Shown: positions 1-9,800 of the stretch, one piece after another
Position numbering within the stretch: position 1 is the stretch's first letter
Layout of the letters: every line of letters starts with the position of its first letter
From: Knoellia sp031844405
Lineage (GTDB): Bacteria > Actinomycetota > Actinomycetes > Actinomycetales > Dermatophilaceae
Direction: 5' to 3'
DNA: 64,000 bases
NCBI GenBank assembly: GCA_031844405.1
Contig: JAUZVC010000001.1
Coordinates: forward strand, 1,116,001-1,180,000
The notes under the pieces: generated by a model
Databases searched by the model: none
What the model was told of the DNA's origin: nothing
Seen by the model: the letters and a program-made list of their open reading frames with translations, nothing else
Program-made: the position numbers and the translations under genes

Positions 1-858
1 GCACCAGGCATGGCCATCGCCGCCGCCGACGCGCTCGGTCTCGACCTGCCGTCGTCGTGGGTCGTCGGGGACAGCACCTGCGACGTCGGCCTCGCCCGCG
101 CCGTCGGGGCCCGCGGCCTGTGGATCGACGACTCGGACGGCGAGGTGCCGACCGGGGTGCGGCGGGTGCCGGACCTCTCGGCCGCCGTCGACGCCGTCCT
201 CGAGGACGTCGGCGACACCCGGCTCGCAGCAGGCCACGCGACCTTCCCGGCCCGGAGGTACGAGACCGGCGGCTCCTTCGCCCGCGAGTACTCCGAGCAG
301 CTGGCCAAGGCCGTCGGAAGCATCGACCCCGAAGGGCTGGAGGCGGCCGCCGAGCTGCTCTCGCGGGCCTACCGGAGCGACCGCGCAGTCTTCGTCTGTG
401 GCAACGGCGGGTCCGCATCGATCGCCAACCACTTCCAGTGCGACCACGAGAAGGGCGTGCGGCTCGGGACCGGCCTCACCACGCGGGTGACGAGTCTCAG
501 CACCAACGTCGAGCTGCTCAGCGCGATCGCCAACGACCTCACCTACGACGTCGTCTTCGAGTACCAGCTCGAGTCGCAGGCGCGACCGGGCGACGTCCTC
601 GTCGTCGTGTCGTCGTCCGGGCGCTCGCCCAACGTCGTGCGGGCGTTGCGGTGGGCCGGGACCCACGGCATGTCGACCATCGCGATGACCGGGTTCACCG
701 GTGGCCCCGCCCGCGAGCTCGCCGACGTCTCGATCCACGTCGACTCGCAGAACTACGGCGTCGTCGAGGACTCGCACCAGGCCTGCATGCACCTGCTGGC
801 GCAGTTCGTCCGTCAGTCGCTCATGACCGATGCCGACGTGGCGGAGCAGGTGTTCTGA
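1..858 (+). CDS. GmhB-GmhA fusion (heptose bisphosphate phosphatase / phosphoheptose isomerase), 5' truncated by window
   Basis: The frame is open from base 1, so the gene begins upstream and only its C-terminal part is visible; the ATG at base 10 is not a credible start. The first ~75 residues are the end of a HAD phosphatase (GDSTCDVGLARAVGA holds the late acidic motif), as in GmhB. A complete SIS domain like GmhA follows: CGNGGSASIANH (about 130 residues after the Met codon at base 10) and SSSGRSPNVV (about residue 200) are the sugar-phosphate loops. In the family, GmhA converts sedoheptulose 7-phosphate to D-glycero-D-manno-heptose 7-phosphate and GmhB removes the C7 phosphate from the bisphosphate. 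The step between them would be the kinase at 3816. The next gene starts two bases after this stop. The domain calls are firm; the exact sugar is inferred. Confidence 0.88.
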   Translation, partial: APGMAIAAADALGLDLPSSWVVGDSTCDVGLARAVGARGLWIDDSDGEVPTGVRRVPDLSAAVDAVLEDVGDTRLAAGHATFPARRYETGGSFAREYSEQLAKAVGSIDPEGLEAAAELLSRAYRSDRAVFVCGNGGSASIANHFQCDHEKGVRLGTGLTTRVTSLSTNVELLSAIANDLTYDVVFEYQLESQARPGDVLVVVSSSGRSPNVVRALRWAGTHGMSTIAMTGFTGGPARELADVSIHVDSQNYGVVEDSHQACMHLLAQFVRQSLMTDADVAEQVF

Positions 859-860
859 CC

Positions 861-2009
861 ATGCGTGTCGCCATCAACCTGCTCACCGACGACCCGCGCA
901 CGCCCTCGGGTGCGCACTGGTTCTGGAAGCAGGTCGTCAGGGAGATGGACCCGATGCTCGGCGAGGACGAGGAGCTCCACCTCCTCGTGAGCCCGCAGGT
1001 CCGTCACGAGCACTCGGACTACGGGCCGCGCGTCCACCACGTCACCTTCCCCTGGTCGAACGAGCGCCGGACGCTGCGCACCCTGAGCGAGCAGCTCTAT
1101 GCGCCGGTTCGGCTGCCACTGGCCGGAATCGACGTCTTCAACACGCTCATCGCACCTCTCGTGCGACCCGCGCCGGGGGTCGTCGCTCACCTCAAGACGA
1201 TGCACGCCTTCACGACACCGGCGGCGATCAACCCGGCCGTGCGGCTCTACCGCCGCCTCGGCTACCCCCACACGGTGCGCATGGCCGACGTCGTCATCCT
1301 CAACTCCGAGAGCCTGCGTCGCGAGGTCGAGACGCACCTCGACGTGGAGCCCGACAAGCTCCGGCTCATCCCCGAGGCCGTGGACCACGAGGTCTTCCGC
1401 CCGGGCGACCCCGACGAGGCGGCCGCCCGGCTCCGGCGCGGCTGGGGGATCGAGGGCCCCTTCGTCCTCTTCGTCTCCTCGCTGTGGCCCTACAAGAACG
1501 TCGACGGGCTGCTGCGGGCCTTCGCCACCGTCCGCAGGGAGCTTCCGGGCCACCGCCTCGTCGTCGTCGGCAGCGCGGCGGACGCTGCGTATGCCGGTGA
1601 GCTGAGAGCGCTGTCGTCGCGCCTCGGTCTCGACGATGCCGTCGTCTGGGTGGGCGGTGTGCGGCACCACGACACGCTGCCCTTCTACCGCGCGGCCGAC
1701 GCGTTCGTCTACCCGTCGCACAACGAGACGTTCGGGCTGCCGATCCTCGAGGCGATGGCCTGCGGCTGCCCCGTCGTCACCTCGGATCGCAGCGCGATGC
1801 CGGAGACCGCCGGTGGTGCGGCCCTGCTCGCCACTCCGGACGACCCGAGGGCGCTGGCCGAGGCGATCGTCGCCGCGTGCGGTGACGAGGGCCCAAGGCT
1901 GCGCGAGCTCGGACCCGGGCGGGCGGCGGAGTTCACCTGGTCTGCGACGGCGAAGTCCACCCTCGAGGTCTACCGCGAGGTCCACCGCGCACGAGGAGGC
2001 CGTCGATGA
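861..2009 (+). CDS. Glycosyltransferase family 4
   Basis: A 382-residue GT-B glycosyltransferase. The start ATG at 861 is two bases after the gmhBA stop. The C-terminal half carries the nucleotide-sugar domain: SSLWPYKNVDGLLRAF, then NETFGLPILEAMACGCP, which holds the EX7E motif of GT4 enzymes. The N-terminal half begins MRVAINLL, the usual acceptor-domain strand. No signal peptide or membrane segment is visible, so it should act at the cytoplasmic face of the membrane on a lipid-linked acceptor. Its place between heptose genes suggests transfer of heptose or a sugar next to it; donor and acceptor cannot be read from the sequence. The stop overlaps the next start (ATGA at 2006), indicating translational coupling. 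Confidence 0.9.
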   Translation: MRVAINLLTDDPRTPSGAHWFWKQVVREMDPMLGEDEELHLLVSPQVRHEHSDYGPRVHHVTFPWSNERRTLRTLSEQLYAPVRLPLAGIDVFNTLIAPLVRPAPGVVAHLKTMHAFTTPAAINPAVRLYRRLGYPHTVRMADVVILNSESLRREVETHLDVEPDKLRLIPEAVDHEVFRPGDPDEAAARLRRGWGIEGPFVLFVSSLWPYKNVDGLLRAFATVRRELPGHRLVVVGSAADAAYAGELRALSSRLGLDDAVVWVGGVRHHDTLPFYRAADAFVYPSHNETFGLPILEAMACGCPVVTSDRSAMPETAGGAALLATPDDPRALAEAIVAACGDEGPRLRELGPGRAAEFTWSATAKSTLEVYREVHRARGGRR

Positions 2010-3118
2010 GGGTCCTCGTCACCGGCGGTGCCGGCTTCATCGGGTCGCACACGACCGACCGCCTCGTCCGCGAGGGGCACGAGGTGACGGTCCTCGACGC
2101 GCTCGTCCCGCCCGTCCACCGGGACGGGGTGCCCAACCACCTCACACCGGGCGCCGACCTCTTCGTCGGGGACGTCCGCAACCGCGACCTCCTCGCCAAC
2201 CTCCTGCGACGGACCGACGCGGTCTACCACTTCGCCGCCTACCAGGACTACCTCCCGGACTTCTCCCGTTTCACCGACGTCAACGTCGTGAGCACCGCGC
2301 TCATCTACGAGATCGCCGTGGCCGAGGGTCTGGAGCTCGAGCGCATCGTCGTCGCCTCGTCGCAGAGCGCGATGGGCGAGGGCCTCTACCTCTGCCCCGT
2401 GGACGGTGAGCAGGTGCCGGGCATGAGGCCGGAGTCCGCGCTGCGCGAGGGCCGTTGGGACATCCCGTGCCCCGAGTGCGGCGGGCCCCTCGAGATGCAG
2501 CGCACCCCCGAGCGGGTGTCCCACCCCCAGAACGCCTACGGGATGTCCAAGCTCGCCGAGGAGTCGGTGGCTCTCAACCTCGGTCGCCGCTACGACATCC
2601 CCACGGTCGCGCTGCGCTACAGCATCGTCCAGGGCCCGCGGCAGTCCGTCTACAACGCCTACTCCGGCGCGTGCCGGATCTTCTGCCTCCACTACCTCCT
2701 CGGCAGCGCCCCGACGCTCTACGAGGACGGCGAGATGGTGCGCGACTACGTCAACGTCCACGACGTCGTCGAGGCGAACCTGCTCGTGCTCGAGGACCCC
2801 CGAGCCATCGGCCGCGCGTTCAACGTCGGGGGCGGGACGGCATACACGACAAGGGAGTTCGCCGAGGTCGTGCGGACGCACTACGGCTCGGGGGAGGCGG
2901 CGCGGGTGACCGGCGCCTACCGGTTCGGGGACACCAGGCACATCTTCTCGGACGTCTCGCGGCTCGAGGCGCTCGGCTGGTCGCCGTGGCGGACCCCGGC
3001 CGACTCCGTCGCGGAGTATGCCGAGTGGCTCAAGGGGATGCCGGGGCTGGACCGTGTCCTGGCCGAGGCCGACGCGAAGATGTCGTCGCTCGGCGTGGTG
3101 CGGGAGGTCGACCGATGA
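2006..3118 (+). CDS. NAD-dependent sugar-nucleotide epimerase/dehydratase (extended SDR) with Cys-rich insert
   Basis: A 370-residue extended SDR. The NAD motif VTGGAGFIGSH is at residues 5-15, the catalytic pair is in YGMSK (Tyr178, Lys182), and the serine-rich strand VVASSQSAMGEG precedes it. Family members epimerise, dehydrate or reduce nucleotide sugars; here the substrate could be the GDP-heptose made by its neighbours, which is inference. The odd part is an insert of about 45 residues between the serine strand and the YxxxK motif. It carries Cys130 (LYLCP) and a CPEC pair (Cys155, Cys158), which look like a metal knuckle. The gene overlaps both neighbours by four bases. Confidence 0.88.
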   Translation: MRVLVTGGAGFIGSHTTDRLVREGHEVTVLDALVPPVHRDGVPNHLTPGADLFVGDVRNRDLLANLLRRTDAVYHFAAYQDYLPDFSRFTDVNVVSTALIYEIAVAEGLELERIVVASSQSAMGEGLYLCPVDGEQVPGMRPESALREGRWDIPCPECGGPLEMQRTPERVSHPQNAYGMSKLAEESVALNLGRRYDIPTVALRYSIVQGPRQSVYNAYSGACRIFCLHYLLGSAPTLYEDGEMVRDYVNVHDVVEANLLVLEDPRAIGRAFNVGGGTAYTTREFAEVVRTHYGSGEAARVTGAYRFGDTRHIFSDVSRLEALGWSPWRTPADSVAEYAEWLKGMPGLDRVLAEADAKMSSLGVVREVDR

Positions 3119-3819
3119 AGGCCTTCGTGCTCGCGGCCGGCCTCGGAACGAGGCTGCGGCCCCTCACCGACCGGGTGCCCAAGTGCCTCGTCACCGTCGA
3201 TGGCCGGCCGCTCCTCGACCTGTGGCTCGACGCCATGGAGGAGCTCGGGGTCGACGAGGTGCTCGTCAACGTGCACCACCTCGCCGGACAGGTGCGGTCG
3301 CACGTCGCCGCTCGGCGCCGCGGACCCCGCGTGACCGTGAGCCATGAACCGGTCCTGCTCGGCAGTGCCGGCACCCTCGTCGCCAACCGGGAGTTCGTGG
3401 GCGCGGACGACGTCTTCCTCGCGGTCAACGGCGACGACCTCACCGACTTCGACGTGAGCCTGCTCGTCGACGCCCTCGAGGCGCAACCATCGGCGGAGGC
3501 CGCGGTCGCGGTGTTCCACGCGCCGCGCCCGGAGGCGTGCGGCATCGTCGAGGTGACCGGGGGCGTCATGACGTCCTTCGAGGAGAAGCCGCGACACCCA
3601 CGGAGCGACCTGGCCAACGCCGGGATGTATGCGTTCCGCCGGTCCGTGCTCGACGTCGTCCCCGACCGGTCGCCCGTCGACATCGGCACCGACCTCCTGC
3701 CCCTGCTCGTGGGCCGAGCCGTGGCGGTGCCGGTCGGCGACGCCTTCCTCCTCGACATCGGCACCCCCGAGGCGCTCGCGCGCGCCGAGTCCGAGTGGCC
3801 GGGGAGGGGAGTCGCGTGA
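3115..3819 (+). CDS. Sugar-1-phosphate nucleotidyltransferase, HddC-like
   Basis: A 234-residue nucleotidyltransferase. The N-terminal GLGTRLRPLTDRVPKCL is the signature of the NTP_transferase family (GxGTRLxPLT, then PK), and VNGDDL supplies the metal-binding acidic residues. At about 235 residues it lacks the C-terminal left-handed helix of larger GlmU/RfbA types, as in HddC. Known HddC proteins join GMP to D-glycero-alpha-D-manno-heptose 1-phosphate. That role fits here because isomerase, phosphatase and kinase for the same route lie in the cluster. The ATG overlaps the previous stop and the GTG of the kinase overlaps its own stop. Mannose-1-phosphate guanylyltransferase is the main alternative. 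Confidence 0.85.
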   Translation: MKAFVLAAGLGTRLRPLTDRVPKCLVTVDGRPLLDLWLDAMEELGVDEVLVNVHHLAGQVRSHVAARRRGPRVTVSHEPVLLGSAGTLVANREFVGADDVFLAVNGDDLTDFDVSLLVDALEAQPSAEAAVAVFHAPRPEACGIVEVTGGVMTSFEEKPRHPRSDLANAGMYAFRRSVLDVVPDRSPVDIGTDLLPLLVGRAVAVPVGDAFLLDIGTPEALARAESEWPGRGVA

Positions 3820-4805
3820 TCGTCACCCAGACGCCCCTGCGGGTCGGCCTCGTCGGCGGCGGCACCGACCTGCCGTCCTACTACCGCCAGCACGGAGGAC
3901 GGGTCCTCAACGCGGCGATCGACAAGTACGTCTACGTCATCGTCAAGCAGCGCTTCGACGACGACATCTACCTCAACTACTCGCGCAAGGAGATCGTCTC
4001 CCAGGTCGAGGACATCGAGCACGACCTCGTCCGCGAGGCGATGCACATGGCCGGCGTCCGGGGCGGTGTCGAGATCACGACGCTGGCCGACATCCCCTCG
4101 GCGGGGTCGGGGCTGGGCTCCTCGTCGTCGGTCACCGTCGGCCTGCTGCACGCGCTCTTCACCTACCAGGGCCGCCAGGTCTCGGCGGAGGAACTGGCCG
4201 ACCGCGCCTGCACCATCGAGATCGACCGCTGCGGCAAGCCGATCGGCAAGCAGGACCAGTACGCCGCGGCCTACGGCGGCATCTGCGACCTGCGCTTCGG
4301 GCCCGGTGACGCCGTGGCCGCCGAGCCGATCCGCCTCTGCGCGGAGGAGCTCCGCGAGTTCCAGGGCCAGCTCATGCTCTTCTACACCGGGATCACGCGC
4401 GTCGCCGACACGATCCTCGGTGAGCAGAAGGCCAACGTCTCGATGCGCCTGGCCCAGCTGCAGGAGCTGCGCGAGCTCGCCTCCCAGGCCGTCGGTGGCC
4501 TGCGGGGCGGCTCGCCCGAGGTGGTCGGCCTCGCGGTCGGCAAGAGCTGGGAGGCCAAGCGCCAGCTCGCCACCGGCATCTCGAACCCGATGCTCGACGA
4601 GGCCGTCGACACCGCGATGCGCGCCGGGGCGACCGGAGCCAAGCTCACCGGCGCCGGTGGCGGTGGCTTCGTCCTCGTCGTCTGCCCGGTGCAGAACCAG
4701 CGGGCCGTCCGGTCCGCACTCGCCCCCATGCGGGAGCTCCCCATCTCCATCGACCCCTTCGGCTCGCGCGTGATCTTCAACGTGCACCGCGACATCTGGA
4801 GCTGA
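3816..4805 (+). CDS. GHMP-family kinase, D-glycero-D-manno-heptose 7-phosphate kinase-like (HddA)
   Basis: A 329-residue GHMP kinase. The GTG start at 3816 overlaps the upstream stop (GTGA). The N-terminus TPLRVGLVGGGTDLPSYY is typical of HddA and fucokinase-type enzymes. The ATP loop PSAGSGLGSSSS is at about residue 93, and the C-terminal GATGAKLTGAGGGGF is the third GHMP motif. HddA phosphorylates heptose 7-phosphate at C1 to the alpha-1,7-bisphosphate. With the fused GmhB-GmhA and the HddC-like gene this completes a route to GDP-heptose in one operon. Substrate assignment rests on context; fucose kinase is possible but no fucose genes are seen. Confidence 0.85.
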   Translation: MIVTQTPLRVGLVGGGTDLPSYYRQHGGRVLNAAIDKYVYVIVKQRFDDDIYLNYSRKEIVSQVEDIEHDLVREAMHMAGVRGGVEITTLADIPSAGSGLGSSSSVTVGLLHALFTYQGRQVSAEELADRACTIEIDRCGKPIGKQDQYAAAYGGICDLRFGPGDAVAAEPIRLCAEELREFQGQLMLFYTGITRVADTILGEQKANVSMRLAQLQELRELASQAVGGLRGGSPEVVGLAVGKSWEAKRQLATGISNPMLDEAVDTAMRAGATGAKLTGAGGGGFVLVVCPVQNQRAVRSALAPMRELPISIDPFGSRVIFNVHRDIWS

Positions 4806-4809
4806 CGCC

Positions 4810-5973
4810 ATGGCCGCCTACGACGCCCGAGCCGTCTCGGTCCCACGACGGGGCAAGGGGACGCACCTCGCCCTGCTCGTCGACAGCCCGAGCCGGCGGG
4901 CGCACGGCGCCGCCGCGAGCCGGCTCGCCCTCGGTCTGGTCGAGGTGGGCGCTGGACACGTGGAGCTCGTGACCTACAGCGACGACCCGCCGCCCTCGTG
5001 GCTGCCGCCGGAGGTGTCGGTCCACCGACTGGGGGTCAGGCGTGCCTCCCGCGTCCTCATGCCGCTCGTGCACCACCTGCGCGACACCCGGCCCGACGTG
5101 CTCGTGACTCGCATGGTCCATCTCAACCTCGTCGGCATCGCGGCAGCGTGGCTCGCCCGACGGTCAAGTGGCTGGACCGGTCGGCTGGTGCTGGTCCAGG
5201 ACCACCCGATCCGGCTCTCGCACGCGAGCGACCCCCATGACAACAAGTGGGCGGCCAAGCTGCTCTACCGGTTTGCCGACGGTGTGGTCTGCCCCTGCCC
5301 GGAGGTTCGCGACGACATCATCCGGTGGGCGGGGCTGCACCCGGACTCGGTCGCCGTGGTGCCCAACGCCATCCCGGCCCCGGACCGGATCCCCGCCCCG
5401 CCCCACCCGTGGCTGGCCGACGGCGGCCCGCCGGTCTTCGTCAACACGTCCAACATGACCCCGTGGAAGCGGCTCGACCTGCTGCTCGAGGCGTTCGACA
5501 CCGTGCGGCGCCGGCACGACGCACGGCTGCTCGTCGTCGGTCAGGGTCCGGGTGCCGAGGAGGCAGCGCACCAGGTGGCGCGGCTGGGGCTCGAGGACTC
5601 GGTCCAGCTCGTCGGCTGGGTGGACGACCCGTTGGCCTTCGCCGCCCATGCCTGGGCCTTCGTGCTCCCTTCGGACGAGGAGGGCTTCGGCCAGGTCCTC
5701 ACCGAGGCGATGAGCGTCGGCTGTCCGGTCATCACCACCGACGCGCAGGGGGGCGGGCCGAGGTTCGTCACGGACGACGGCCGCTACGGCGTGCTCGTAC
5801 CCCGCGGGGACGCGGAGGCGCTCGCCGAGGCGATGGCCGCGATGCTCCGACCGGACACCCGGTCGCGCTACTCGGGCCTCGGCCTCGAGCGGGTCCAGGC
5901 CTTCTCGCCGACCGCCTGCGCAAGGAGCCTCACGGCCTTCCTCGAGACCCGGGGGGAGCTGGCTCCGCGATGA
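4810..5973 (+). CDS. Glycosyltransferase family 4
   Basis: A 387-residue GT-B enzyme starting four bases after the kinase stop. The C-terminal domain has NTSNMTPWKRLDLLLEAF (acceptor/donor cleft strand) and PSDEEGFGQVLTEAMSVG, with the EX7E motif of GT4 transferases. It is not close in sequence to the GT4 at 861, so the two probably make different linkages. No signal peptide or membrane segment is seen. It is the last gene of this + strand run before the convergent PAP2 gene, and so the end of the heptose operon as visible. Donor sugar unknown. Confidence 0.88.
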   Translation: MAAYDARAVSVPRRGKGTHLALLVDSPSRRAHGAAASRLALGLVEVGAGHVELVTYSDDPPPSWLPPEVSVHRLGVRRASRVLMPLVHHLRDTRPDVLVTRMVHLNLVGIAAAWLARRSSGWTGRLVLVQDHPIRLSHASDPHDNKWAAKLLYRFADGVVCPCPEVRDDIIRWAGLHPDSVAVVPNAIPAPDRIPAPPHPWLADGGPPVFVNTSNMTPWKRLDLLLEAFDTVRRRHDARLLVVGQGPGAEEAAHQVARLGLEDSVQLVGWVDDPLAFAAHAWAFVLPSDEEGFGQVLTEAMSVGCPVITTDAQGGGPRFVTDDGRYGVLVPRGDAEALAEAMAAMLRPDTRSRYSGLGLERVQAFSPTACARSLTAFLETRGELAPR

Positions 5974-6026
5974 CGACCACCCTGTGCCTCTCGACGACCT
6001 CTCCCGGTGGCGCGCCGGGCCGGGTG

Positions 6027-6764
6027 CTACCGGTCGGGACCTCGCCGACGGTGGGCCCGGTGTCGCAGCCGGGACCGGCTCACCGGGGCCAGCACGGCGA
6101 GCGCGAGCAGCGCGCCCCCGAGGACGTCGGAGGGCCAGTGCGCCACGACGACGACGAGGGACCCCGCCATGAGTGCCGCCGGGCCGGCCACGAGCAGCCA
6201 CCACCACCAGCGCACCCGGGGCCACAGCAACAGCAGGCAGCCCGAGAGGAAGACGAGCACCGCGAGCATGTGGCCGGACGGATAGCTGCCGCCACCGGGC
6301 TCGACGAAGCCGTGCGGGTCGGGTCGGCCGAGCAGGACCTGCACGAGCACCAGCGAGCCGACCGCAGCGCCCGAGAGCACCGCGGCGAGGGCGAGCGGCC
6401 ACCAGGACCGTCGCCACGCCGCGACGGCGAGCACCGTCACGCCGAAGACGGCGACCATGCGCTCCGGCGCGAACCGGGACATCCAGGGGCTCCAGGCGTT
6501 CTGGAGGTCGCCCCACCACTCGTCGGTGGGCCGGAAGTGGGTCCGGATCCTCAGGTCGGGCCCCTCGAGGGCACCTGTCGCCACGAGCAGAGTGAGGGCG
6601 AGAAAGACCGCGGCTGGCACGAGCGCCACGAGCAGGCCGGGCGCGCGCCACGCGGACACGCCGGTGCCGGGCTGCCGCCGGTCCGGACCGCGTCCCCGAC
6701 CTGCGTCCTCCGAACCCTCATGCCCACCACCGGCACCCGCGTGCGCGCCGGTCGGTGTCCCCAT
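6027..6764 (-). CDS. PAP2-superfamily membrane phosphatase
   Basis: A 245-residue integral membrane protein of the type 2 phosphatidic acid phosphatase family. The active-site pieces are LLGRPDPHG (KXnRP-like), SYPSGHMLAVLVFLSG (PSGH) and VVVAHWPSDVLGG (SRxxxxHxxxD-like, here with AHWPSD). About five hydrophobic helices alternate with Arg-rich loops; the first ~40 residues are Gly/Arg-rich and disordered-looking, so translation may start further inside. Members dephosphorylate lipid phosphates, often undecaprenyl diphosphate, at the outer membrane face. Beside a glycan locus, lipid-carrier recycling is plausible but not shown. It is the only minus-strand gene in the first 26 kb and is convergent with the heptose operon. 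Confidence 0.85.
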   Translation of the reverse strand: MGTPTGAHAGAGGGHEGSEDAGRGRGPDRRQPGTGVSAWRAPGLLVALVPAAVFLALTLLVATGALEGPDLRIRTHFRPTDEWWGDLQNAWSPWMSRFAPERMVAVFGVTVLAVAAWRRSWWPLALAAVLSGAAVGSLVLVQVLLGRPDPHGFVEPGGGSYPSGHMLAVLVFLSGCLLLLWPRVRWWWWLLVAGPAALMAGSLVVVVAHWPSDVLGGALLALAVLAPVSRSRLRHRAHRRRGPDR

Positions 6765-6841
6765 CTCCCCATGCTCCTACAGCGGTCGCGGGTCGAGCGG
6801 ACGATTCGCACCACTCCGGTCCGGAACGAGAGGAACCCACG

Positions 6842-9800
6842 ATGACACTCTTCCTCGACGCGGCGCCCCGGCGCCGCATGACCCCGGCCGGTGCGGTTCC
6901 CCGCTCACCACAGGGCCGTTCCGCCCTCGCCGCACTCACCGCGCTGTTCGTCATGGTCGCGCTCGCCGTCGGGGCCCCGAGGGCCGACGCCGCCGACCCG
7001 TGTGCCGCACCGGTGAGCGTCATCGCCTGCGAGAACAGCAAGCCCGGCAACCCGGCGACGGAGTGGCAGATCTCCGGTGCGGGCTCGTCGACGATCCAGG
7101 GCTTCGCGACGTCGATGAGCGTCAACCCGGGCGAGACCGTGACGTTCAAGATCCGCACACCGGCGACGCGCTACCACCTCGACATCTACCGGGTCGGCCA
7201 CTACCAGGGCAACGGCGCCCGCAGGATCGTCGGCGGCATCCAGCCCACCGCCACCCTGCCCCAGACCCAGCCGACGTGCCGCAACGACACCGCGCCGACC
7301 GGGCTCGTCGACTGCGGCAACTGGGCCGTCTCGGCGTCCTGGGCCGTCCCGTCGACGGCGGTCTCGGGTCTCTACTTCGCCCGCCTCGTCCGCGACGACA
7401 CCGCCGGAACGAGCCACATCACCTTCGTCGTCAAGGACGACGCGCGGCGCTCGGACATCCTCGTCCAGACGTCCGACCAGACGTGGCAGGCCTACAACAC
7501 CTTCGGCGGCAACAGCACCTACAGCTGCACGTCGAACTGCCCGCCGGGGACCCCGAACACCTACAAGGGTGCCTCGAAGGTCTCCTACAACCGGCCGTTC
7601 AACACCGCGGTCGACTCGGTGCCGAGCTGGTGGACGTCGGCGGAGTACCCGATGATCCGCTTCCTGGAGGCCAACGGCTACGACGTCACCTACACGACCG
7701 GACTCGACGTGAGCACCCCGACTGGGGGAGCCCTGCTCCGCAACCACAAGATCTTCCTCTCGGTCGGGCACGACGAGTACTGGAGCGGGCCGCAGCGGGC
7801 GAACGTCGAGGCCGCCCGGGACGCCGGCGTCAACCTGGCCTTCTTCAGCGGCAACGAGATGTTCTGGAAGACCCGTCACGAGCCGAGCATCGACGGCACG
7901 AACACCCCCAACCGGACTCTCGTGACCTACAAGGAGACCCACCGCGACGGTCCCTCCGACCCGGAGGACCCGCCCGTCTGGACCGGGACGTGGCAGGACC
8001 CACGGTTCAGTCCGCCGGGCGACGGCGGCCGCCCGCAGAACGCCCTCACCGGGCAGCTCTTCATGGTCAACTCGGGCAGCACCGACATCAGGGTGCCCGC
8101 GCAGTACGGCAAGCTCCGGTTCTGGCGCAACACCGCGGCGGCGACCCTCGGCACCGGGCAGACCCTCACGCTCGCGCCCGGGCAGGAGACGCTCGGCTAC
8201 GAGTGGGACGTCGACGCCGACAACGGCTTCCGGCCCGCCGGCCTCTTCAACCTCTCATCGACCACCTACACCTCGGCGGAGGTGTTCACCGACTACGGCA
8301 GCACCGTCCAGCAGGGCAGCACCGCGACCCACCGGATGTCTCTCTACCGCGCCCCGAGCGGTGCCCTCGTCTTCGGTGCCGGCACGGTGCAGTGGTCGTG
8401 GGGCCTCGACGACCCCGCCTCGACCCCGGACCGCAACATGCGGCAGGCGACCATCAACCTCTTCGCGGACATGGGCGTGCAGCCCTACGCGCTCGGATAC
8501 ACCGGGCTCGTCACGGCGGTCGGGTCGACCGACACGACCGCGCCGACGTCGACGATCACCTCCCCCGTGAACGGCCTGTCGGTCGGTGACGGCACCGCCG
8601 TGACGATCAGCGGCACGGCGTCCGACGCAGGCGGTGGCACCGTGGCCGGGGTCGAGGTCTCCACCGACGGCGGGACGACCTGGCAACGCGCCAACGGCAC
8701 GACGAGCTGGAGCTTCACCTGGGTGGCCCACGGCAACCCGACGACGACCATCCGGGTGCGCAGCGTCGACGACAGCGGCAACATCGAGACGCCGTCCTCC
8801 GGGCGCGAGGTGTCGGTGGGATGCACGTGCTCCGTGTGGGGCACAGCGACGACGCCGACCGTGGCCGACTCGGGCAGCGCCACGGCGGTCGAGGTCGGGC
8901 TCAAGTTCCGCTCCGACGTCTCCGGCAAGGTGAGCGGCGTCCGGTTCTACAAGTCGACGCGCAACACCGGCACTCACACCGGCTCGCTCTGGACGGCCTC
9001 CGGGACCCGGCTGGCCACCGTGACGTTCGCGAACGAGACGGCCTCCGGTTGGCAGCAGGCGACCTTCGCCTCGCCCGTGCCGATCAACGCGAACACGACC
9101 TACGTCGTGTCCTACTTCGCTCCAGCCGGGCACACGGCGGCCGACGAGAACTACCTCTACCCGAACCCCGCGCCCCGCCCAGACCTGCGCAGCCACGTCG
9201 ACAGCCCGCCGCTGCATGCGCTGCGCAACACCAACGGAGTCGTCAACGGCCTCTTCCGCAACGGGACGACGAGCGGCTTCCCGACGTCGACGTCGAGCGC
9301 GACCAACTACTGGGTCGACGTGATGTTCACCCTCAACGAGGGTGCGGCCTCGGTGCCGGGCGCCCCGAGCGGTGTCTCCGCGACACCGGGCAACGGCTCG
9401 GCGGTCGTGACCTGGGCGGCACCACCGGACGGCGGCAGCGCCATCACCGGCTACACCGTGACGCCGTGGATCGGTTCGACGGCGCAGCCGTCGAAGGCGG
9501 TCACCGGCAACCCGCCGGAGACGAGCACGACGGTCTCCGGCCTCACCAACGGCACGGCATACACGTTCACCGTGACGGCGACGAACGCCGTGGGGTCCAG
9601 CCCGCCGTCGGCGGAGTCGAACGCCGTGGTTCCCGCGGCGGCGAGCTGTCTCGCCTGCACCCTGTGGCCGGCCTCGACCGTGCCCTCGACCCCCGACCAG
9701 GGCGACCCGAACTCCAACGAGGTCGGCGTGAAGTTCCGTGCGGACCTCAACGGCGAGATCAGGGGCATCCGGTTCTACAAGTCCGCCCTCAACACCGGTA

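Noticed and set aside
10..12. ATG at base 10 as the start of the first gene
   Set aside because: The frame is open to base 1 and the encoded HAD fragment lacks its catalytic N-terminus, so the gene must begin before the window.
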